Source: Brevundimonas intermedia
GTDB lineage: Bacteria > Pseudomonadota > Alphaproteobacteria > Caulobacterales > Caulobacteraceae
Assembly: GCF_027922165.1 (NCBI RefSeq)
Contig: NZ_BSFD01000011.1
Location: 702,620-766,619, forward strand
DNA length: 64,000 nt
Direction: 5' to 3'
Shown here: one piece after another, positions 1 to 7,276 of the stretch
Numbering within the stretch: position 1 is the first letter of the stretch
Layout: the number at the start of each line of letters is the position of its first letter
Notes under the pieces: model-generated
Databases searched by the model: none
What the model was told of the DNA's origin: nothing
What the model saw: only the letters and a program-made list of their open reading frames with translations
Program-made: the position numbers and the translations under genes

Positions 1-112
1 GCAGCTTGTCGGTGGGCTTCAACTCGCCCGACGCGATCCGCCCCGCCACGCGGTCCCGCATGTCGATGTAATGAAGGCCGTCCGACCTCTGGTCTGGCGC
101 GGTGTTCGTCAT
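1..112 (-). CDS. GntR-family transcriptional regulator, N-terminal fragment
   Basis: Only the first 37 codons are inside the window; the gene runs off the left edge. The translation from the ATG at 112-110 contains MRDRVAGRIASGELKPTDKL, which is the opening of a GntR winged-helix domain (helix 1 followed by the G-x-L-x-P-G-D-x-L type turn). It is divergent from an exported phosphodiesterase and adjacent to genes of phosphonate breakdown, so a PhnF/HutC-subfamily repressor responding to a phosphonate or phosphate signal is the natural guess. The ligand-binding domain is not visible, so the subfamily is inferred from context and from the operator copies in this locus. Confidence 0.7.
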   Translation of the reverse strand, partial: MTNTAPDQRSDGLHYIDMRDRVAGRIASGELKPTDKL

Positions 113-221
113 ACAGGTCCCTGACTGGTCGAGCCGATTATCCGACAACAGACGATTACCACTAAGCGCACTCTTGAAGGCCGCCATTTCACGAAAGCTT
201 CGCCAAACGCCGGCCTTCCAT

Positions 222-235
222 CTGGTATGGACCAG
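222..235. promoter_or_regulatory. GntR-type operator, copy 1
   Basis: CTGGTATGGACCAG is a dyad (CTGGT-N4-ACCAG) in the divergent interval between the GntR gene and the exported phosphodiesterase. It matches two other copies at 2048 and 4615, each in front of another transcription unit of the same locus. It probably controls the phosphodiesterase and possibly the regulator itself. Confidence 0.7.
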
Positions 236-326
236 TCACGCCCTCATCGCAAATGCGGCGCGGACGGTCGGGAAGATCATGGCGACCCTCCCCGGCCTGG
301 CCCGCCCTGTCTTCAGGAGCTCTTCC

Positions 327-1979
327 ATGCGCACGCCCTTCCTCTGCCTCCCCCTGCTGGCGACCGCCCTCGTCGCCGCCCCACCCGCAGACGCCGAACC
401 CCGCCGCGCCGGCCATGTCATCGTCATCGGCGTCGACGGCCTCAGCCCCGACGGCGTGAACAAGGCCGACACCCCGGTCCTCGACGACATGATGGCCAAG
501 GGCAGCTGGAGCCTGCACGCCCGCGGCGTCCTGCCGACCACCAGCGGCGCGAACTGGGCTTCAATGATCACCGGCGCCGGCCCCGAGCAACATGGCGTCA
601 CCAGCAACGACTGGCAGGTGGGCGAGTTCAACTTCCCGACCTCGGTCACCGGCTCAGGCGGCTTCTTCCCCTCGATTTTCCAGGTCCTGACCGATCAGAA
701 CCCCGGTCTGGAAATAGGCTCCATCTACAACTGGGACGGCTTCGGCCGGCTCTACGATCACCGCTTCGTCGACTATGACGCCCATGGCGCGGACGAGGAC
801 AGAACCACCGACCTGGCCGTCGACTATATCAAGGCCCGGCGCCCGGACTTCCTCTTCATCCACCTGGACCATGTCGATCACGCCGGACACGCCGACGGCC
901 ACGGCACGCCCCACTACTATGAAGCGGTGACCAAGGCCGACGCCCTGATCGGTCGCATCCGCCAGGCGACGGTCGAGGCCGGCATCGCAGAGGACACGGT
1001 CATTCTGGTGACGTCCGATCACGGCGGCGTCGGCAAGGGCCATGGCGGAGAAAGCCTGGCCGAGCTGGAAATCCCCTGGATCGTATATGGCGAAGGCGTC
1101 AAACCGGGCGTCGAACTGGACCTGCCCATCAACACCTTCGACACCGGCGCGACGGTCGCCTGGCTGCTGGGCGCCGACATCCCCTACGCCTGGTTGGGCC
1201 GCCCGGTCCGGCCGATCCTTCAGGGCGAGGCCATGCCGGTCCAGGCCTATCGCACCAGCAGCTTCTACGCCTCTCCGGCCATCCTGCCGGCCGGCATGGG
1301 CAACACCCCTCCCGGCGGCCTGTTCGTTGATGGCCCGGCCCAAATGAGCCTGCAAAACCCGAACGCCGTCGGCGAGTTGCGCTACACGCTCGACAACTCG
1401 ACGCCGACGCCCGCCTCCCCCCTCTATGCGGAGCCGGTCGAGATCACCCGCAACACCATTGTTCGGGCCGGCCTGTTCGTCGATGGAAAGCCGGCCAGCG
1501 TCCCGTCGGTCGGCTATTTCCGCGTCCTGGACCCGCGCATCGCCGCGAGCAGGGGCGTGACCTACAGCGTCTATCTGCTGCCCGAAGCCCCGGTGCGGCT
1601 GCCCGACTTCTCCCGCCTGACGCCGGTCGCGTCCGGCAAGGCGCATGAGATCACGATCGACGGCCTGCCCCTGCCGCGCGAGGACGCCGTCGCCGTGGTG
1701 TTCGAAGGCCAGATCCAGATCGACACCGCCGGCGAATACGGCTTCTCGACCGCCTCGGACGACGGCAGCAAGCTCTACATCGACGGCAAGACGGTCGTCG
1801 ACAATGACGGCGACCACGGCGTGATAACCGCCGCCGGCACGATCCGCCTAGAACCCGGCAAGCACGCCATTCGCGTCGAATGGTTCAACGGCGGCGGCGG
1901 CGCCTGGCTAGGCGCCTATTTCGAGGGTCCGGGCGTTCCGCGCCAGTTCATCGACCCGAACCGGTTGACCCCGCGCTGA
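327..1979 (+). CDS. Exported alkaline-phosphatase-superfamily phosphodiesterase with chitobiase-like and PA14 domains
   Basis: About 550 residues. The ATG at 327 is chosen because AGGAG lies 7 bases upstream and it opens a signal peptide (MRTPFLCLPLLATALVAAPPADA). Residues about 29-330 are a nucleotide pyrophosphatase/phosphodiesterase-type domain of the alkaline phosphatase superfamily: VIGVDG (metal Asp37), a PTTSGANWASM segment around 70-80 carrying the likely Thr/Ser nucleophile, then D-H-x-x-H-A-G-H and TSDHGG metal motifs. A beta-sandwich segment with an IRYTLDNSTPT-like motif (chitobiase C-terminal/Fn3-associated type) follows, then a PA14-like domain with ASDDGSKLYIDG near the C-terminus. 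PA14 domains often bind glycans. Its operator and its position in a phosphonate locus suggest that it releases phosphonates from diesters outside the cytoplasm; the substrate is not shown by the sequence. Confidence 0.85.
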   Translation: MRTPFLCLPLLATALVAAPPADAEPRRAGHVIVIGVDGLSPDGVNKADTPVLDDMMAKGSWSLHARGVLPTTSGANWASMITGAGPEQHGVTSNDWQVGEFNFPTSVTGSGGFFPSIFQVLTDQNPGLEIGSIYNWDGFGRLYDHRFVDYDAHGADEDRTTDLAVDYIKARRPDFLFIHLDHVDHAGHADGHGTPHYYEAVTKADALIGRIRQATVEAGIAEDTVILVTSDHGGVGKGHGGESLAELEIPWIVYGEGVKPGVELDLPINTFDTGATVAWLLGADIPYAWLGRPVRPILQGEAMPVQAYRTSSFYASPAILPAGMGNTPPGGLFVDGPAQMSLQNPNAVGELRYTLDNSTPTPASPLYAEPVEITRNTIVRAGLFVDGKPASVPSVGYFRVLDPRIAASRGVTYSVYLLPEAPVRLPDFSRLTPVASGKAHEITIDGLPLPREDAVAVVFEGQIQIDTAGEYGFSTASDDGSKLYIDGKTVVDNDGDHGVITAAGTIRLEPGKHAIRVEWFNGGGGAWLGAYFEGPGVPRQFIDPNRLTPR

Positions 1980-2047
1980 AGAGGCTGGCTGGGGATGATC
2001 CGGCGGCGGCCGCTCGATCACCCCCGCCTACCCACATTCCGGCGTTT

Positions 2048-2061
2048 CTGGTATAGACCAG
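2048..2061. promoter_or_regulatory. GntR-type operator, copy 2 (perfect PhnF-like site)
   Basis: CTGGTATAGACCAG contains TGGTATAGACCA, which as I recall is the consensus reported for the phosphate/phosphonate repressor PhnF of Mycobacterium smegmatis. It ends only 20 bases before the start codon of the HD-domain oxygenase. The promoter must overlap it, and the leader is very short. No good Shine-Dalgarno sequence is visible between it and the ATG. Confidence 0.8.
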
Positions 2062-2081
2062 AAAACACCTACTGAGCACCC

Positions 2082-2651
2082 ATGCCCCGCCCTGCTTCAC
2101 CTGAAGACTTCATCGCTGTCATCTTCGACCTGTTCGAGCGGATGGGCGGCGACCACTACGGCGAGGCCGTGACCCAGCTGGATCACGCCCTTCAGACGGC
2201 GCACCACGCCCGCGAAGCCGGGGAAACGGACACCCTCGTCGCCGCCGCCCTCCTGCACGACATCGGCCACCTGCTGCAGAAACACGGACAGGATGCGGCG
2301 GATCGCGGCATAGACGCCGTGCACGAACGGATCGGCGCCGCCTGGCTGGCTCAGGCCTTCGCGCCCGAGGTTTCGGAACCGGTCCGACTCCACGTCGAGG
2401 CCAAACGCTATCTGGCGACCGCAGAGCCCGGCTATGCCGACGCCCTCAGCCCCGCCTCGCTCCAAAGCCTGCATCTCCAGGGCGGCCCGATGAACGAAGA
2501 CGAGGCCGCCGTCTTCCGCACCCATCCCCATTTCGACACGTCCATCCGCCTGCGTCGCTATGACGAGATGGGCAAGACCGAAGGGGCCGTCATCGCCCCC
2601 CTCTCCGCCTACAAGGACATGCTGACGGCGCTGGCCGTGCAGTCAGCCTAG
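2082..2651 (+). CDS. PhnZ-like HD-domain phosphonate oxygenase
   Basis: 189 residues, the usual length for the HD-domain proteins of phosphonate operons. PhnZ is a mixed-valence di-iron oxygenase that cleaves 2-amino-1-hydroxyethylphosphonate to glycine and phosphate. The iron-ligand pattern is present: His35, His59-Asp60 in LLHDIGH, His81, His104 and Asp161 (RRYDEMG), with Tyr26, Glu28 and Lys108 in places expected for substrate contacts. The PhnY hydroxylase that normally makes its substrate is not in the window. The gene has its own operator immediately upstream and ends convergently with phnX, the two stop codons sharing one CTAG. It could act on a different hydroxylated phosphonate. Confidence 0.82.
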   Translation: MPRPASPEDFIAVIFDLFERMGGDHYGEAVTQLDHALQTAHHAREAGETDTLVAAALLHDIGHLLQKHGQDAADRGIDAVHERIGAAWLAQAFAPEVSEPVRLHVEAKRYLATAEPGYADALSPASLQSLHLQGGPMNEDEAAVFRTHPHFDTSIRLRRYDEMGKTEGAVIAPLSAYKDMLTALAVQSA

Positions 2652-3451
2652 GCCGCGCGGCGGGCCGCCTCGGCCTCCAGCGCCGGGACCAGATCCGCGA
2701 CCGTATCGATCACCAGATCGGCGCCCGCCGCATAGAGCCGCTCGGACGCCTCGGCCCGCAACGACGCGCGCGCCTCCGGCGGCAACGCCGCCAGCGCCTG
2801 TTCGGTCAGCCCGACCATATTGCCCGAGACGGCCACCCCGACGGTGAAACAGCCGGCGTTGCGGCCCTCGGCCATGCCCACCTCCGCGTCGTCGACCTTA
2901 ACCACCCGCGACAGGGGCCAGACGTCCAGATCCAGACAGGCCTTGTAGATCATCTGCGGCGACGGGCGTCCTTGCGGCGTCTCGTGCGCGCAAACCACCG
3001 TGTCCGGCGCGTATCCCTGCTGCGCCGCGCGCGACAGAACGGCCTGCATCATCGCCCGCGTATAGCCGGTGCAGGACCCGATCTTCAGTCCCTCGACGCG
3101 CAGCCATGCCACCGTGTCCGCCGCCCCCGGGATCAGGGCGGCGGTCTCGTGCGCCAGGCGGATCATCGGCGCCTCCAGCGCGGCCATGACTTTATCGACC
3201 GCCGCCGCATCCGGCTCGCCGCCCTGGGCCGTGCGCCAGGCCTGAGCGACCTCGGCCTGTTCGAACAGAGCGCGCACATGGTCCGCCTTGGCCCGCCCCA
3301 TGTCCTTGCGCGCCTCCGCCTCCTCGACCGTCACGCCCAGGCCGGCGAAGGCCTCGATCAGGGCCAGGACCGGGGCCCGGCTGCCGAAATCGACCATGGT
3401 GCCGGCCCAGTCGAACACCACCATGTCGAAACAGTCGCGAATACGGGTCAT
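2648..3451 (-). CDS. phnX: Phosphonoacetaldehyde hydrolase
   Basis: 267 residues. PhnX is a HAD-superfamily enzyme that splits phosphonoacetaldehyde into acetaldehyde and phosphate through a Schiff-base lysine. The HAD nucleophile motif FDWAGTMVDFG is at residues 13-23 (Asp14), and Lys55 in MGRAKADHVRAL matches the catalytic lysine region of PhnX. Later motifs GSCTGYTR and KVDDAEVGMAEGRNAG complete the HAD core. The start at 3451 is preferred over longer upstream starts because it gives a family-length protein and its ATG overlaps the stop of the FAD oxidoreductase (ATGA), implying translational coupling. Together the pair could convert 2-aminoethylphosphonate or an N-methyl form into acetaldehyde. 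Confidence 0.92.
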   Translation of the reverse strand: MTRIRDCFDMVVFDWAGTMVDFGSRAPVLALIEAFAGLGVTVEEAEARKDMGRAKADHVRALFEQAEVAQAWRTAQGGEPDAAAVDKVMAALEAPMIRLAHETAALIPGAADTVAWLRVEGLKIGSCTGYTRAMMQAVLSRAAQQGYAPDTVVCAHETPQGRPSPQMIYKACLDLDVWPLSRVVKVDDAEVGMAEGRNAGCFTVGVAVSGNMVGLTEQALAALPPEARASLRAEASERLYAAGADLVIDTVADLVPALEAEAARRAA

Positions 3452-4581
3452 GACCGGGCGGTCTCCTCGAAAAGATCGGCGATCGCCTCCTCGGCGAAGG
3501 CGAAGGCGGTGGAGGCGCCGTTGCCGGCGGTGACCACCGCCAGACGGACGCGGGGATGGGGGGCGGCGATCAGGCTGCCGGTCGCGCCCTTCGCATAGGT
3601 GCCGACCCAGCGATCCACCACCGGCGGCGCGGCCTGACCCGTGGCGGCGCGCCATTCGTCCAGGATCAGCCGCTCGACCGCCTCGCTGGCGAAGGGATCG
3701 GGCGTGTCGGCGTCATGGTGGCTGTCGCCGACCACCAGGGCGCCGTCGGCGTCCTGGACCGCGATCAGATGGACGCCGTTGGCCAGGGCCTCGCCCTGCT
3801 CCGCCTCCAGCCGCGCTCGCAGGGCGGCGGCCTGCGGCAGGTCCGCATAACCGCCGTAGCGCACCAGCCCCAGATCCGACATCACCGGCGCCGGCAGGAC
3901 GAACCCCGGCGAGGCCAGCCGCACCATCTGCAACTTGCACCGTTCCAGTCCGGTATCCGCCAGATATTCGGGATACAGGCTGACCAGATCGTCGCCAGGA
4001 CAGACCACCACCGCCTCCGCCTCGACCACGCCCCGCGCGGTGATGATGCGCGGCGGCTCGACCGCATGGACCGCCGTCTGGCGCATGAAGACCACGCCGA
4101 AGCGCGCAGCCAGCCAGTCGGCCAGCTTCGGAATGGCGGTCCGAGAATCCACCCGCCGCTCATGCGGGCTCCACAACACCCCGACGGTCTGATCGCCAAC
4201 GACCGTCGGCGCTCGCTCGCGCGCCGCCTGCGGCGTCAGCAGCCGGCATCCCTCGCCCATCTCCGTCTCGAGGAAAGCCTCCAGGACCGCCAGGGATTCA
4301 GGCCGTCGCACCGACATCCACAGGCCCCGCTGAACCACGGCGATCCCGGCCTCCCCCACGACCTCGTCCCAGACGTCGCGACTACGCACCGCCCGTTCCC
4401 AGATCGCGCCACGCGGCTGACCGGTCACGGTTACGAAGCCGAAATTGCGGATCGAGGCCCCGTTCGCCTGGGCGTCGCGGTCGATCACCACGACCGACAG
4501 CCCGCGCCGCGCGGCGGCCAGGGCGGCGGCCAGGCCCACGATCCCCGCCCCCACCACGGCGACGTCGTAACCGGTCTTCAT
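3448..4581 (-). CDS. FAD-dependent amine oxidoreductase of phosphonate clusters (TIGR03364/PbfD-like)
   Basis: 377 residues, a DAO-superfamily flavoprotein. The N-terminus MKTGYDVAVVGAGIVGLAAA carries the Rossmann GxGxxG, followed by VVIDRDAQANGASIRNFGFV, a hallmark of the FAD oxidoreductases recurrent in phosphonate gene clusters. Family members are reported to oxidise 2-aminoethylphosphonate or its N-methyl derivative to phosphonoacetaldehyde. The gene is directly coupled to phnX (ATGA overlap), which consumes that product, and no PhnW transaminase is visible, so this enzyme is the probable source of the aldehyde. The start at 4581 has a purine-rich GAGG upstream; longer versions would run toward the operator at 4615. 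Confidence 0.85.
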   Translation of the reverse strand: MKTGYDVAVVGAGIVGLAAALAAARRGLSVVVIDRDAQANGASIRNFGFVTVTGQPRGAIWERAVRSRDVWDEVVGEAGIAVVQRGLWMSVRRPESLAVLEAFLETEMGEGCRLLTPQAARERAPTVVGDQTVGVLWSPHERRVDSRTAIPKLADWLAARFGVVFMRQTAVHAVEPPRIITARGVVEAEAVVVCPGDDLVSLYPEYLADTGLERCKLQMVRLASPGFVLPAPVMSDLGLVRYGGYADLPQAAALRARLEAEQGEALANGVHLIAVQDADGALVVGDSHHDADTPDPFASEAVERLILDEWRAATGQAAPPVVDRWVGTYAKGATGSLIAAPHPRVRLAVVTAGNGASTAFAFAEEAIADLFEETARS

Positions 4582-4614
4582 GCCTCGCCGCTCCGTCATC
4601 CAGCCGTCGTACGT

Positions 4615-4628
4615 CTGGTCTAGACCAC
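4615..4628. promoter_or_regulatory. GntR-type operator, copy 3 (bidirectional)
   Basis: CTGGTCTAGACCAC, a near-perfect dyad of the same family as the sites at 222 and 2048, lies in the 74-base gap between the divergent FAD oxidoreductase and the transporter. One regulator can therefore switch both the catabolic pair (FAD oxidoreductase-phnX) and the putative importer. Confidence 0.75.
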
Positions 4629-4655
4629 GCGTATGCAACAGGGGCAAGACACGTG

Positions 4656-5942
4656 ATGGATCGGCTACGGCTCTGGCTGGCGCGGGCGCATCCCGTCGCC
4701 TTCGTCCTGTTCGCGGGTCTGGCGGGCTTCTGCGCCTACTTCTCGATGTACGCCTTCCGCAAACCCTTCACGGCGGCCACCTTCGACGTCGTCGCGGGCT
4801 GGGACTTCGCCCTGGATTACAAGGTGGCCCTGGTCATCGCTCAGGTCGCGGGCTACGCCCTGTCCAAGCTGGCGGGGGTCAAGCTGATCGCGGAGATGCG
4901 ACCCGAGCGACGGGCGATCGCCATCCTGGTCCTGATCGGAATTTCGTGGCTGGCCCTGGTGCTGTTCGCCGTCGTCCCCGCGCCCTGGAACGTCGCCGCC
5001 CTGTTCCTGAACGGCCTGCCGCTGGGCCTGATCTGGGGTCTGGTGTTCGGCTTCATGGAGGGCCGACGCACCAGCGAAGTCCTGGGCGCCATTCTCTGCG
5101 CCAGCTTCATTCTGTCGTCCGGCGTGGTGAAGTCTGTGGGCAAGGCCCTGATGGACACCGCCAGCGTCAGCCCCTTCTGGATGCCGGCGGCGACCGGCGT
5201 CGTCTTCATGCCCCTGCTGGCGATCTCGGTCCTGGCGCTGGCCGCCCTGCCCCCGCCCAGCCCCGCCGACGAGGCCGAACGGGTCGCCCGCCGCCCGATG
5301 ATGGCCAAGGAGCGCACCGCCTTCCTGGCGGCCCACTGGCCGGCCCTGCTGCTGCTCGTCTCTGCCTATGTGGCCCTGACCGCCTTCCGCGACCTGCGCG
5401 ACAATTTCGCCGCCGAGATCTGGCGCGCCCTGGGCTACGGCGACGCCGCCGACGTCTTCACCGCCAGCGAGGGCCCCGTCGCGGCCCTGTCCCTGGTGAC
5501 CATGGGACTGCTGATTCTGGTCAAGAACAACGGCCGGGCCCTGCTGCTGATTCACGGGGTGATCCTGGCAGGCTTCGCCTTGATGGGCCTGTCGACCTTG
5601 GCCTTCCAGCAGCACCTGCTGTCCCCCATCGCCTGGATGATCGCCAGCGGCGCCGGCCTTTATCTGGCCTACACCCCGTTCAACGCCATGCTGTTCGACC
5701 GGATGATCGCCTATACAGGCACGGTCGCCACCGCCGGCTTCCTGATTTATGTCGCCGACGCCTCGGGCTATATGGGCAGCGTCGTCCTGCTGCTGGTCCG
5801 CAACATCGCCGCCATCGACCTGCCCTGGCTCCCCTTCTTCATCACCGCCGCCTACGCCACCAGCGCCGTAGGCATGACCCTCGTTGCAGTCGCCGCAGCC
5901 CTATTCCTGCGTAGCCACACACGGGGAGCGCAAAGCGCCTAG
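4656..5942 (+). CDS. MFS-like transporter (DUF5690 type), putative phosphonate carrier
   Basis: About 428 residues with some 12 hydrophobic segments. The opening helices read FAGLAGFCAYFSMYAFRKPF, a stretch I associate with DUF5690 membrane proteins, which have a GlpT-like N-terminal MYxFRKPF motif. GlpT relatives import organophosphates by phosphate antiport, which fits a phosphonate locus. AGGGG lies about 11 bases before the ATG at 4656; a GTG at 4653 is an equally possible start. Operator copy 3 lies just upstream. No ABC phosphonate importer (PhnCDE) is visible, so this is the likely entry route, but substrate and coupling ion are inferred. Confidence 0.8.
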   Translation: MDRLRLWLARAHPVAFVLFAGLAGFCAYFSMYAFRKPFTAATFDVVAGWDFALDYKVALVIAQVAGYALSKLAGVKLIAEMRPERRAIAILVLIGISWLALVLFAVVPAPWNVAALFLNGLPLGLIWGLVFGFMEGRRTSEVLGAILCASFILSSGVVKSVGKALMDTASVSPFWMPAATGVVFMPLLAISVLALAALPPPSPADEAERVARRPMMAKERTAFLAAHWPALLLLVSAYVALTAFRDLRDNFAAEIWRALGYGDAADVFTASEGPVAALSLVTMGLLILVKNNGRALLLIHGVILAGFALMGLSTLAFQQHLLSPIAWMIASGAGLYLAYTPFNAMLFDRMIAYTGTVATAGFLIYVADASGYMGSVVLLLVRNIAAIDLPWLPFFITAAYATSAVGMTLVAVAAALFLRSHTRGAQSA

Positions 5943-6065
5943 CGGAAGCCGGCACTCAGGCCTTTTTGGCAAGCCAGTTTAGAAAGAGCGGAAGAAACCG
6001 TCAGCAATCCCCGACGGTCAGGCTTCCCCTCTCGCATGACAACGCACCCGCAAAGGACTCTTGTT

Positions 6066-6422
6066 TCAGCGCACAGTCGCCAAAGCCCGCGCCGTACCCA
6101 GCAAGGCGGCGCGCTGCCGGCCGCCCATGCTATCGTAGAGGCTGGCCAGTTCGTCCAACACCTCGCCGCGTGACGGCTCCCCGGATCCGTCCACCTTCGG
6201 ATAGAAATCCATAACCGAACAGCCCAAAGCTGCGGACGCCTTGGCCAGTGTCGAGGCGGCCATGCGGTTCACGCCGCGTTCGTACTTCTGCACCTGCTGA
6301 AATGTAACCCCCAGCGACTGGGCCAACTTGGCCTGCGTCAAGCGCTCGCGTTGGCGCAACGCCCTCAGCTGCGCCCCCACGTGGACGTCTATGGGGTCGA
6401 GGGCATCATGCTGTACAGCCAT
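6066..6422 (-). CDS. XRE/Cro-CI-type helix-turn-helix regulator
   Basis: 118 residues. Residues about 15-70 (GAQLRALRQRERLTQAKLAQ followed by SLGVTFQQVQKYERGVNRM) form a textbook HTH_3 domain, with the Q-K-Y-E-R-G-x-N-R-M motif common in alphaproteobacterial regulators. The C-terminal 50 residues have no recognisable sensor domain. It begins a run of small poorly conserved minus-strand genes before a tRNA. Its targets are unknown. Confidence 0.85.
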   Translation of the reverse strand: MAVQHDALDPIDVHVGAQLRALRQRERLTQAKLAQSLGVTFQQVQKYERGVNRMAASTLAKASAALGCSVMDFYPKVDGSGEPSRGEVLDELASLYDSMGGRQRAALLGTARALATVR

Positions 6423-6452
6423 CGGGCTTCTCTCTTTAGTCAGACGACCCCG

Positions 6453-6857
6453 TTATAGCGTCGGTTGCCTTGGACGCCAGAGGACACCCCCGAGAAGCGA
6501 GGCAATAAGGGCGATATTCCAAACATAATAGGCGGTGACATAGGCCCATTGCTCCAGCGCCCTATTGGTGGCGAACACATAGTGCGTCGCCAGCACCAGA
6601 AATTGAAACCCAGCCGCAGCCTGTGTCCAGCGCCGACCCGATTGCAACGCCGCATAGAGCAGAAACAGGAAGACCGCCGAATCAGCCGCAATGGCGGCCC
6701 AAGGCGCGTTTCGATAATCGAACGAGCCGAGCTCAGTCACCGCCCACGCGAGACCAAGCACGACCGCAGCCGCCTTCTCCCAAAGACCGCCTCGCCAAAA
6801 CGCGAGCGCGGCGGTCAGAAGGAAAAGGCACAGGGTGAACAGATAGATCGGCGACAT
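6453..6857 (-). CDS. Small four-helix membrane protein, function unknown
   Basis: 134 residues, starting MSPIYLFTLCLFLLTAALAF. Four to five hydrophobic segments are evident (about 4-20, 27-42, 55-72, 80-98 and 108-127), joined by short loops, with little charge except RRW and RPRQ. I do not recognise the family. Base composition is less GC-rich than the surrounding core genes. The gene lies in an accessory-looking stretch between an XRE regulator and another unknown gene. Confidence 0.6.
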   Translation of the reverse strand: MSPIYLFTLCLFLLTAALAFWRGGLWEKAAAVVLGLAWAVTELGSFDYRNAPWAAIAADSAVFLFLLYAALQSGRRWTQAAAGFQFLVLATHYVFATNRALEQWAYVTAYYVWNIALIASLLGGVLWRPRQPTL

Positions 6858-6885
6858 GGACGCACCGTATCACCATCGCACTGAT

Positions 6886-7242
6886 TCAGGCGGCCTCTGT
6901 AACCACCATCAGACGCGTCTCCCGAGGCACTTGAGTCTCCGCCTTCTCCAGCCCCCCCAGCCGGACGCTGCGGAATTTGGTTTGTTCCTTCACCTCGGCA
7001 AGGGCGTTGTGCAACTGCACCATCGCCTCTTGCGCCTCGATCTGGGCCGCCATGGCGCGGGCCAGGGCGTTGAAGGCCGGCTGGCCGACGGTGGGGGACA
7101 GCCCAGCCTCCTTGCGGCTTCGGGTAAGCGCCTGGGCGAGTTTGCCCAGACGGTTGATTGATTGATCCTGTCCGGCTTCAGCCAGGTGTAGGGCATGGTG
7201 GAGGCGTGCAGCGATAGCCGCCGCCTGTTCGGCGCGTTTCAT
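6886..7242 (-). CDS. Hypothetical helical protein
   Basis: About 118 residues, starting MKRAEQAAAIAARLHHALHL. It is predicted to be almost wholly helical, with an alternating Ala/Leu/Gln pattern that suggests a coiled coil or helical bundle at residues 5-90, and ends in a short strand-like RLMVVTEAA. No signal peptide or catalytic motif is visible. A start eight codons upstream (7266) exists, but neither has a clear ribosome site. Function unknown. Confidence 0.5.
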   Translation of the reverse strand: MKRAEQAAAIAARLHHALHLAEAGQDQSINRLGKLAQALTRSRKEAGLSPTVGQPAFNALARAMAAQIEAQEAMVQLHNALAEVKEQTKFRSVRLGGLEKAETQVPRETRLMVVTEAA

Positions 7243-7276
7243 TTGGGGTCCGTTGGAAAAGAGCAAGAGCCGCCAG

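Noticed and set aside
125..136. CTGGTCGAGCCG, possible fourth operator near the GntR start
   Set aside because: Only one half-site matches. The second half (GCCG) departs from ACCA at two of four bases, so it is not counted as a site.
654..1817. Long open frame on the minus strand inside the phosphodiesterase gene
   Set aside because: It is an antisense shadow in high-GC DNA. The plus-strand frame has a signal peptide, a ribosome site and recognisable motifs.
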